From Planctomycetota bacterium (GTDB lineage: Bacteria > Planctomycetota > Planctomycetia > Gemmatales > Gemmataceae), in assembly GCA_029777335.1 (NCBI GenBank), contig JAKOSN010000067.1, forward strand, positions 1-64,000: 64,000 nt of DNA, written 5' to 3'. How positions within the stretch are numbered: the first letter of the stretch is position 1; each line of letters begins with the position of its first letter. Below, piece after piece: positions 18,110 through 27,600 of this stretch. The notes below the pieces were generated by a model. That model saw nothing but the letters and a program-made list of their open reading frames with translations. It ran no database searches and had not been told where the DNA came from. Made by a program: the position numbers and the translations under genes.

Positions 18110-19767
18110 CTCAACTCCCTTGCCGCCCACACCGCCAACTTCTCGCGAAAAATCTTTGAGTTGTGGCGTATGTCCACGGGAAACGCCTTGTGAAAGAGGA
18201 TCTCCTTGATGGACTGCGTGTGCTTGTGTGTTGCTGCCAGGGCGAGCAATTCGCATTTCACCGACTCACGCGTCGAGGCCGGGGCATTCGGCTTCAGTTC
18301 CACGCAGAGAACTGGACGCGAAGCGGGTGGTGCCCCCACGCCGACCAGAGCTGTGCGAGCGACCAGCGGATGGGTGTTGAAGATCGCTTCGCAGGGGATG
18401 GTGTAGAGTGTGCCCGCGGAGGTTTGCACCCGATGGGCTTTGCGCCCGCAAAACCAGATGCGACCCTGAGCATCGCGATAGCCCAGATCGCCCATTCGAT
18501 GATACCACCCCCCGTCGCTCCGATCAACGATCTTGGCCAGTTTGGTTGCCTCGGGGCGACCATAATACGCCTGGGTGACGACGGCTCCCTTGACGGCAAT
18601 CTCCCCGATGGTCCCGTCGGGAACAACCAGATCCGGAGACCACTCAGCAATCGGGTCATCGCTGATCTGGATGATGCCTACGGTGATCCCTGGAACAGGT
18701 CGCCCCACACAGACACCGGCCCCCTGATCGGTTTGAAACCGTGTCTCTCCAAGGATCTCCGCACTGCCGAGGGAGCAAACGGGTAACGATTCCGTAGCCC
18801 CATAGGGAGTAAAGATTTCCACTTCAGGGCGAAGCGTGCGCTGGAATTGCTCGATGACGCTGGCAGGTACGGGCGCCCCAGCGGAGAACACCCGACGGAG
18901 GGAAGGAAACTTCACAGCGTGAGCGGAAGTGTATTCACCCACTCGCCTGAGCAGGGCGGGAGAACCAAAGAGGTTGGTGACCCCGAAATTGTCGATTGCC
19001 TCGATGATCTTGACGGGATCAACAAGGGCGGGTCGCGTGGCATCCATCTCGGGGACGATGGCAGTCATCCCGAGTGCCGGGGCGAAGAGCGCAAAGAGTG
19101 GAAAGGTTGTCAGATCGATCTCACCCGACTGGATGTCATAAACCTGTCGCAAGGTTTCGACCTGAGTGGTGAAGATCTGATGAGTGTAAATCGCCCCCTT
19201 GGGGGGACCAGTGCTCCCTGAAGTAAAGAGTATGGCGGCCATCTCGTCGGGCTGGGTGGGCATCATCGTATAGGTGGAGGCGCCTCGTTGGCGCACCTCA
19301 TGGAGGGTGAAACTTCCAGGCCACCAGCGAGGCCCGACGGCGATGGATAAGCGGATTGTTCGCTTCCCCCACCCGAGCAGCGAGCGCGCCAACAGGGCAC
19401 GCGGGATGCCAAGAAACGCTTCCGGCTCTGCCTCATCCAGGCATCGCCCGAGGTTCTTTCTCCCCATCCCTGGATCGATAAGGATCAGCGCGGCGCCGAC
19501 CTTGAACAGAGCGAAGGTTAGGGCAAAAAACTCCAGGCTCGGTTTCACCATGAGGACGGTGCGCGTTCCTCGGCGAAGCCCCAGCGCTTCAAGTCCGCTT
19601 GCCAGACGATCGCTCTCCCGGTGAAGTTGCTGGAAAGTGAAGTGGGTGTAGCTGACCCGGCCTTCCTTATCACGTCCCTCGGGAAAGACGACCGCCAGGC
19701 GCGCGGGTTCGCGTTCGGCCCGTTGGGGAAGATATTCAGCCACATTAACGATCGGTGAACTACTCAT
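18106..19767 (-). CDS. oleC: OleC, beta-lactone synthetase (AMP-dependent ligase family)
   Basis: The protein has 553 residues, the normal length for OleC. The ANL-superfamily P-loop ILFTSGSTGPPKG is at residues 179-191. The A5-type segment EIFTPYGATESLPV and the A8 region (GWYHRMGDLGYRDAQGRIWF) follow in order. OleC is known to convert the syn- or anti-beta-hydroxy acid from OleD to a cis or trans beta-lactone using ATP. Its context between oleB and oleD, with 4-base overlaps at both ends, decides the call over a generic acyl-CoA ligase. Everything needed for adenylation appears intact. Confidence 0.93.
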   Translation of the reverse strand: MSSSPIVNVAEYLPQRAEREPARLAVVFPEGRDKEGRVSYTHFTFQQLHRESDRLASGLEALGLRRGTRTVLMVKPSLEFFALTFALFKVGAALILIDPGMGRKNLGRCLDEAEPEAFLGIPRALLARSLLGWGKRTIRLSIAVGPRWWPGSFTLHEVRQRGASTYTMMPTQPDEMAAILFTSGSTGPPKGAIYTHQIFTTQVETLRQVYDIQSGEIDLTTFPLFALFAPALGMTAIVPEMDATRPALVDPVKIIEAIDNFGVTNLFGSPALLRRVGEYTSAHAVKFPSLRRVFSAGAPVPASVIEQFQRTLRPEVEIFTPYGATESLPVCSLGSAEILGETRFQTDQGAGVCVGRPVPGITVGIIQISDDPIAEWSPDLVVPDGTIGEIAVKGAVVTQAYYGRPEATKLAKIVDRSDGGWYHRMGDLGYRDAQGRIWFCGRKAHRVQTSAGTLYTIPCEAIFNTHPLVARTALVGVGAPPASRPVLCVELKPNAPASTRESVKCELLALAATHKHTQSIKEILFHKAFPVDIRHNSKIFREKLAVWAARELR

Positions 19768-20648
19768 GACGAGAGCGGGTGCGTTCGCAGAAACTCCTGA
19801 ATAAGAGGCAAGATGCGTGCGCCGGCATCTTCCAGCACATAGTGGCCCGCGTCGTCAAAGCGATGAACCTCCGCGTCAGGAAAGCGACGTATCCACTCGT
19901 TGAGAAAATGGATGTCGAAAACAAAATCACGCATTCCCCAGCAGATCAGCATGGGAACGGAGCGAAAGCGTTCGAGTCCCAGTTCAACCTCGCTGACCAG
20001 AGCGTAGCTCCGATCGCGCGGATGAAGCGGAATATCCTGCACAAAGCGGAGGACTGCCCGTCGATGATCCCAGGAATCGTATGGGGCCAGATAGCCAGCA
20101 CGGACTTCTGGCGTGAGTGGCCCAGCAGTCACACACAGCCGCACCGCCCCTCGGCTAAAGGCGTTCAGCCCACGGACCAGAAGCGGGCCCAGGGGCGTGT
20201 TGCGACACATCCAGATTGTCCACGGAAGAGGCTTGGTCGAGGGTAAGTGGAAGGCGGCGGTGTTGAGAATTACCAGTCGGCGAATGCGTTCGGGATGGCG
20301 CGAGGCATAGACCATCCCAATCATTCCTCCCCAGTCGTGCACGATCAAGGTGATATTCTGCGTGACCCCGAGGTGGTCGAGCAACGCTTCCAGATCGCGC
20401 GCCCGTTGATCAAGGGTGTAGGGATAGTGAGCATCGGAAGGCTTGTCCGACAGCCCGCAACCGATGTGATCGGGAACGATCGCACGGTATTTCTCACGCA
20501 GCCCCAACACCAGGTTTCGATAGTAAAACGACCAGGTTGGGTTGCCATGCACCATCACCAGCGGCTCGCCTTGCCCTTCGTCCAGGTAATGGTAGGCCAG
20601 GCCGTTGAGCGAGAAGGTGTGGCTTTCGAACGGATAAAGCTCCCTCAC
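19764..20648 (-). CDS. oleB: OleB, beta-lactone decarboxylase (alpha/beta hydrolase)
   Basis: The protein has 294 residues and belongs to the haloalkane dehalogenase-like branch of alpha/beta hydrolases. It shows the HGNPTW oxyanion segment, nucleophile Asp105 in LIVHDWGGMIG, and the late catalytic His in FDDAGHYVLEDAG. OleB is known to decarboxylate beta-lactones to olefins. The start is a GTG whose first four bases overlap the oleA stop (GTGA), and its own stop overlaps the oleC ATG. It is a separate protein here and not fused to OleC as in some actinobacteria. Haloalkane dehalogenase activity is the alternative on sequence alone; the ole context makes it unlikely. Confidence 0.93.
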   Translation of the reverse strand: MRELYPFESHTFSLNGLAYHYLDEGQGEPLVMVHGNPTWSFYYRNLVLGLREKYRAIVPDHIGCGLSDKPSDAHYPYTLDQRARDLEALLDHLGVTQNITLIVHDWGGMIGMVYASRHPERIRRLVILNTAAFHLPSTKPLPWTIWMCRNTPLGPLLVRGLNAFSRGAVRLCVTAGPLTPEVRAGYLAPYDSWDHRRAVLRFVQDIPLHPRDRSYALVSEVELGLERFRSVPMLICWGMRDFVFDIHFLNEWIRRFPDAEVHRFDDAGHYVLEDAGARILPLIQEFLRTHPLSS

Positions 20649-21688
20649 CAGTCGATCCCCAGCATCATGCAGTTAAGTCCGCTGCCGATTCCAAGGAAAC
20701 CGACATGATCGCCCGGCAAGAGGAACTGACGTTCCTCCGCCAGCGCAGCCGTGAGGGGAAGCGATACCGTTCCGATATTCCCGAGATACTGGAAGGTGGA
20801 AAAATCCTTCTCGGCCGGGATACCGAGCGTGCGGAGGATGGTCTCCCGATGACCGGCGCCGACCTGATGGCAGATGACCTTGTCGATGTATTCCTTCACC
20901 CAGCCGAGGCGTTGGAGGAAGGTCGTCCAGGTGCGCAACCCGAGGTTGACCCCGTGTTGCAACACGGACACGGCATCGGTTGCCATGAACTGCCGCAACA
21001 TCATCGGGAGGAGTTCCTCAATGCCCCAGCGGCACAACTGATGGAATTGCGGCGCGGTCTGTGTGGCGCCACCCAGTAAACGACGGCGTTCGTGGTTGCC
21101 AAAGGAACCATCGGTAAGGAGGACCGCGGCGGCGCCGGATCCGCCGGTGAGGGTGGCGAGCGAGGATTTGAACGTTTCCATCGTTGGCGATTCCAGCATG
21201 CGATGAATCATCGTGTCGATAATTTCGCGCGCGGTTTCGCAGGATACCACCACGCCAGCGCGAATTTGCCCCAGTTCGATGCGGTTGGCGATGTCGACCA
21301 TACCGTTGAGAACGCCCAGGCAGGCGTTGCTCACATCGTACACTGCGGCTCCGGAATGAACGCCCAGGCTGGAGGCAATATTGCAGGCGGTGGCGGGCTC
21401 AAACTGCTCCCGACAAACCCCGGCGTAAATGACGGCATCGAGATCCTGAGGGCGAACCTTGCTCAGGGCAAGCGCCTTGTGCGCTGCCGCACTGGCGCCT
21501 TGCGAAACGCTGTAGCCCGCATCCCACCAGCGCCGTTCCACAATCCCGGTGAGGGCTTCAAGCTGCCCGGGAGGGATGCGCAGAGTCTGATAGAGCGGCT
21601 GTAACCGTGCTTCGAGTTCCTCGGACGTTACAACAACCGGCGGCAGTTCGTAGCCGATAGCATCAATGAAAACGCGCGAGTACCTCAT
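20645..21688 (-). CDS. oleA: OleA, head-to-head acyl condensing thiolase
   Basis: The protein has 347 residues with the FabH/thiolase fold. The nucleophile is Cys123 in DVSNACLGVL. The conserved Glu of OleA (EPATACNIASSLG, Glu97) is present, which separates OleA from FabH. His in VICHQVGAGH and Asn in YLGNIGTVSL complete the active site. OleA is known to join two fatty acyl-CoAs by non-decarboxylative Claisen condensation to a 2-alkyl-3-ketoacid. The ATG overlaps the stop of the PfaC-like gene (ATGA), and a GGGGGA sequence just upstream is its ribosome-binding site. This coupling suggests its acyl substrate comes from the Pfa synthase, which is inference. Confidence 0.94.
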   Translation of the reverse strand: MRYSRVFIDAIGYELPPVVVTSEELEARLQPLYQTLRIPPGQLEALTGIVERRWWDAGYSVSQGASAAAHKALALSKVRPQDLDAVIYAGVCREQFEPATACNIASSLGVHSGAAVYDVSNACLGVLNGMVDIANRIELGQIRAGVVVSCETAREIIDTMIHRMLESPTMETFKSSLATLTGGSGAAAVLLTDGSFGNHERRRLLGGATQTAPQFHQLCRWGIEELLPMMLRQFMATDAVSVLQHGVNLGLRTWTTFLQRLGWVKEYIDKVICHQVGAGHRETILRTLGIPAEKDFSTFQYLGNIGTVSLPLTAALAEERQFLLPGDHVGFLGIGSGLNCMMLGIDW

Positions 21689-24600
21689 TCGTCCCCCATC
21701 AAGCTCAGAGCAAAATCCACCATCCGATAGATTATGCGCCCGTCAACCGCAAGCAAGCCATCCGCCCAGAGAGTTTTCCTCTTTTCGTCCACGGTGGTCA
21801 CCCAGGCCTGGACCGTCACGCGCTGATTTTCCGGCACAACCTGCCCTCGATACACCCACCGATGGGGTCGCTCGGCAATCACAGGCTGCACCCTCAACCG
21901 ACCTTCTGCTCCCCAGCGCTCCAGGGCGATCACCTTGAGCAGTTGTACCATCGCCTCCAGTCCCAGCGACCCGGGCCAGACAGGATCCTGATAGAAGTGG
22001 GCCTCGAAGAACCATTCTTCCGGATCCACGGTCTTGCTTCCCTCGATCAATCCCAGGCCTTTGGGCCCACCATCGAGAACCAAAAGATCCACCTGATCGA
22101 TCATCCGAAGCATGCGATCGGGGTAAGGTGGCGTCACCGGATAGGCAAATCTCCGTCCGCGCTGCTGTTCCTCCTCTCCGGGTTGATAGAAAGCCACCTC
22201 GCGAATGCCGACCTGATCTGCAAGGGATTCCAGCGTGAAGAAGCCAAAATAGGTATCACCAGCAAAGACAGCCCCCTGCTGATCCCGGACCTCGAAGCGG
22301 TAGTTCTGAATAATCATCCCTGCCGAGGAGGAAACCTGGGTACAGTGCACCTCGGTTGCGAGAGTTCCGCTTGTCACCGTCACGGGGCGATGCTGGATCG
22401 CGGACCCACCCAGATTGCGAAAGCGCAGATCGATCGGGCTGGTCAGGGCCGATCCCATGTAGGCCGCCATCCAGCCACAGGCCTGCAGGGCAACCTCAAG
22501 GAGAACGGCATAGGGCATGGTGCCTTGCCGCTCTGCCTGGAAATACCACGCATCGGGAGGAACATCATACTCCACAAGAATTGGTCCTCCCGACTGCATC
22601 TTCCAGGGAGGAACCTGAAGCGGATGCACTCGATCGATAAAGGAATAGGGCGGCCGAGGGAGGCGCGCGATAAAGCGCCCCTGATCAAACGGTCGGTAGC
22701 GATCGCCAAACGCCTGAGAGGGCTTCCCCTCGGCGAAGGCAAGGACACTGGCGCGGTCAAATTGCCGAGGAGACAGGGCGGAGTCAACAACCGGGTTGGT
22801 CTGCGCCACACCTTCCCAGAAAGTGCGGAGGAACTCGCGGGTCAGTCCACTGACCTGGAGTGCCATGTCGGTGATTTCGACGATCAGCTTTCCATCGGCA
22901 TACATGAAAGCATCGCAAAGGAAGGCTGGTGCGGGCCGATAGTCCATCTGTTTGAGAAACACCTCGTAAGTGACGGTGCGGGTCGTTTCCAGCACCTGCC
23001 CACGACATTTAAGTCGACTGGCCACTCCTGGGATCGGTTCACACACAATGCGCTCGGATTCCCCCACGAAGCCCATGCGAATAAGAAAGATCCGCAAAGT
23101 GTGCAAACAGCATTCATACATCAGCGTCCCGGGCATGACGCGGTCATCGACAAAGTGGCAGGTAAGAAACCAGGCCTGGGGATCGATATCGGCCTCGGCG
23201 CGAATCGCGCCCAACCCATAGCGCCCGCCTCGTGGATCCAGTTCCACCACGCGATGCACCAAACGCATTCGTCCGCCAGGTATCGTCAAGGGATGCTTGA
23301 GCGGAAGATTCTGGAATCTTGGCCCAAAACAACCGGCCAGATCGCCCACGCGGAGTGCATCCAGTTGCGCTTCCGTGTAACTTTCAACCCCCTCAATTGG
23401 AACCCAGTCGACCCAGTCGGCCGGGCGTTGGCGTGGCAGCGGCCGACGCTGCAACTCGGTCAGAACGATACCTTTCCCTGCATGAAGATCCGCCTCGGTA
23501 AAGAAACCGGCGCAGCCATCGCGCATCGTCAACAGGAGTTGTCCATTGATCGAACCTTCGAAATGAAAACGGAACAGATAGGTGTCACCCTGGCGGAAGA
23601 AATGATCGATATGGATGTCGTACTGAATCGTCTCCCCTGCCCTGGGCAATTCCCGATGGAAGGTGACAGCGGCATCGAGCAGCCGATAAACCGCCAACCC
23701 CCGCGTCCGAAAATCGATCCCCAGATACCCGCAGAGAAAGAGGTCCGCCTGCCCAGATTCGATGGCGATGCATGTCGGTATCCGACCGGAATCGAGATAC
23801 CAGGCGCCGGAATGAATGTCATGTTCAGTGATCACGCGCCCTGCCTGGAGCAAGAGTGGCTCTCCTTCCACTGCCACAATGCGATCGACCAGCATCAAGG
23901 GTTCATCGGGAAGGCGGACACGCGTTGGGAGGCTATCCACCTCGCGAAACTGTGTCCCCAGGACGCGCGCGATCGATCCCACGGCAAATTCCAGGCACTG
24001 AGCGCGATCGAGTAAACAGGGTTTCTTGGAAGGTGTATTTTCTTCCCCTGCGCGAGGAGGGGGTTCCACGTCCACCGGAGCGCCCTGACTCATCAGCGAC
24101 ATCTGGAAGCCAAGCTGCTGAGAAAAGATCTCGGTCAGGCGTTGACTGAAACGCAGATGAGCCTGATGTGCCTCCGCTCCGGCGGCCACCGTTGCGGAGA
24201 GTTGGCGTAACACCGGATCAACCGGAGCGCGGGCCATGGTTATCTCAGTTGGAGCCTGTGGGGATGGGGCAGGAGCGATGGTCACGCTTGCCCTGGGATG
24301 CTCCGGTTCTCCAGGGGTTGCGACAGGGGAAGGATGTGGGAGAGGTGGAACCTCGAACGGACCTCCCCCCAGAGGAAGCGTGACGACAGGGCCACCAGGG
24401 AGGGTGTTCGCCTCGTCCTGAAGCGACTGTTGGAGAGGATCGAGATTTACCGGGACACGCTCTGCGACCAATCCGGCGATCACACGGAGCAAGTGACCAA
24501 GGGCATCGCCCGGCGCACAGGCGGACCGAATCCAGTGGGGGCGGTCGCCCAGTATCTGACCAATCATTCGGGTGCAACTCGTTCCAGGTCCAATCTCGAC

Positions 24601-27600
24601 AAAGAGCCGGACGCCGTCGCGATAGGTCTGTTCCACCAGAGCGGGGAAGTCAACGGGAGAGACCGCCTGGGCCAGGATGGCATCCGCGGCCGTCTCTGCG
24701 GTCACCGGGTAACTACGCCCCCAGGCACTACTGTAAAAGCGTACGTCGTTAGGCGGAGTGGTTGGGAGAAGATGCATCGTGTGGTAGTCGGCCGTAACCT
24801 CCTGAGCAATGGAACAATGGACGGTGCTCACACCTGGCAAGGGATAAAAGCCACAACCAAGTTGGGTCAGCAGTGCTTCCACAGCGCTGCGCTGGCCACC
24901 CAGGACGCATTCACGGGGAGCGTTACTGATAAGGAGATACACGCGTTCGCGCCCTGCCAGTGCCTGGCGCACCGTGGCCGCTGGACAGGGCACCACCCCT
25001 GCGATCCAGTCTACCTTTTCCAGAGGTGAAAGGCGCCAGACACGTCGCGCAGCAGCGCATTCCCCGGAGAGATCTTCACGGAAGAGCGGCAGGGTGCGCA
25101 TCCGTCGGAACATCTCATCGCGCGCGGTCCACGCCCGTAGCGCAAAGAGGGCAGACGACTCCCCCAGGCTGTAGCCAAGCGCTGCCTGGGGTCGCAAACC
25201 AAGGGTTGCCAGAATGTCACTCACCACGGTGGCCAGCGCCACCTGTCCGATGATCAGATCCGGCGTAGGGAGGTCGTCAAGATTCGTTCGCTCCCAGAAT
25301 AGCTCAGGGAGGAGATGCCCCCGTAAGTGGTGGTTCTCACGGTCCTGTTTGCGCATCACCTCGGGAAAAGCCAGGCCCAGTTCCCGCCCCATTCCCGGAA
25401 AATGGTTGCCTGACCCGGAGAAAACAAACGCCAACTCCCCCTGTGGACCAAGAGGATTGGGAGTGTAGAAGATGCGCTCCATCGCAACACTTCCAGGGCG
25501 TTCGATGGGATGCTCGGTGAGATGGGTGCGCGCTGCTCCCAGGAGTTGGCGCAATTCACCATGGCTTCGCGCCAGCAAGGCAATGGCTCGTTGTCCCTGG
25601 TTTGGTGAATGCTCGCGATGCCAGCGTTGAGCAAGCGAAACGAGCGGTGTATCGGCGATGAGCCCTTCCAGATCGGTCAAGCGTTGCACCAAACCGGGAA
25701 CGTTATCGGCGCTACAGGCGAAGAGGACCTCACGATGCGCGGGGAGAAGTGGAGGGGATGGACGTGGCGAAGGGGCTTCACGAAGCAACACCTGGTGACA
25801 GTTCCCATCCACACCAAAGCTCGTCACAAGAGCATGCCTGGAACCAGCGACCCGATCTCTGAGCCAATGGGAAGGGTGTGTGGAAAAAGCATAAGTGGCT
25901 AATTCCGATCGCAATGGCCCGCTGAACGGGAGAGATGGCAGTACTCGTCGCTGAAGACAAAGGACCGCCTTCAACACCGAAACAAGCCCAGCGGCAGCCC
26001 CGGTGTGTCCGACCGCAGTTTTAGCGCTACCAAGGATACAGTTGGTGAAGGTCAGATCTGCAAGTGCGCTTGCCTCGATATGATCTTCGTGGGGATCGCC
26101 ACTGCCGTGGGTCTCGATGTACTGAATCGCTGCCGGGGAGAGGTGTGCCTCCGCACAGGCACGGTCGAGAGCCAACCGATGAGCGCTCGGTGACGTTGAC
26201 AGCGAGGTGATGTCGCCTCCCGTGGCAGACCCAATTCCGTCGATGAGTGCATAGATCTGGTCGCCGTCGCGCTCCGCGTCGTGCAGACGTTTGAGAACGA
26301 GTGCGACTGCGCCTTCCCCCATCACGGTGCCGTCTGCCTCCCTGGAAAAAGGAGTGGCCTGACCGCGCCTGGAAAAGGGGCGAAGGCGATGTGTGGTGAG
26401 CATGGCGCGCACCTCGCCGGCAAGATCAACGGTCCCCACAATTGCCTGGTCAATTTCCCCCTGTTGTAACAAGCGGACTCCGCGAAGCAGGGCTTGCACC
26501 CCGGAGCTTTCCTCGCTGGAAACGGTGAAACCTGGCCCACCAAGGTGGAACTGGCGCGCGATCCGGCTCGCGACGATACTCCCAAGTGCTCCCATGGTCC
26601 GGTTCGCCGTCAACGGGGGACCAAGTTTTTCAAGGAGTTTGTCGAGCCATTGTCTCTTTTGTTCAGCATCAAGTCCAAGGCGCAGTTCCTCGTTCCAGTG
26701 GTCGATTTTCGCGGGGAGGGACCAGCGCAGCTGGAAGTTGGTCGTGTTGAGATCCAGTCCGACGCCGATAAAGACCCCCGTGTGGAGGCGATCCGCAGGC
26801 GTGCCCACGACATCGGTGAGGGCGCCAGCGACCACCTGGAGCATGAGCAACTGCTGCGGCAGTGTTTCTTCCAGTTCCCGCGGAGGGATACGGAACTGAG
26901 CGACAGGGATGCGGAGATCGGGGAGTCGGTACCCGGCAAAGGTGCGTGGCGTAAGATTCTCGTGCTGAAACCACGGTGCATGCTCCACCCCCCACCAGCG
27001 TTTCTCCGGGTCTTGCAGCACAACGGATTCGCCGTTCACTCCAAGCAAGCGATGAGCCACTGCCTCCAACCCACGCCATTGGCCCAGATGCGCATCCATC
27101 CCAACGACCGCAATCGGACTGGGGGAGACATCACTTACGCTTCGTGATGACACTGGAATTGGAGTGGAACGACTGCGCTCCTCGGGGAACCATTCCTCAA
27201 GAAGCAGATGGGCATTGATTCCGCCGAAGCCAAAGGCGTTGATTGCAGCCCGTCGGGGAGTGTGCTCCTCGCGTCGCAGCCACGGCACACTTTCAGAAAG
27301 CAATCGAAACGGGCTTTCCACGTAGCCCAGACCTGGCGCTGGTTCGGTGAAGTTGGTTCCAGGGGGTAAAGTTTCGTGCTTCAGCGCCAGCAACACCTTG
27401 ATCAACCCCATCGCCCCCGCGGCGGTGAGAGTGTGGCCAATGTTCGCCTTTACCGTGCCAAGAATGCAAGGCTGTGGGGCGCGCCGACCTTCCCACAGTT
27501 TTCGGAGACTGGCAAACTCAGTAGCGTCACCAACCGGTGTCCCAGTGGCATGACATTCGATGAGGTCCGTTTGCTGTGGTTCCCAACCCGCCCGCTGATA

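Noticed and set aside
19764-20648. Haloalkane dehalogenase
   Set aside because: The fold and nucleophile Asp fit, but the position between oleA and oleC makes OleB the better call.
20645-21688. FabH (3-oxoacyl-ACP synthase III of fatty acid synthesis)
   Set aside because: The EPATA glutamate segment and linkage to oleB, oleC and oleD identify OleA.
21862-24015. Plus-strand open frame of 717 codons
   Set aside because: It lies opposite the dehydratase region of the PfaC-like gene and arises from GC-rich codon use. Its translation has no coherent domain.
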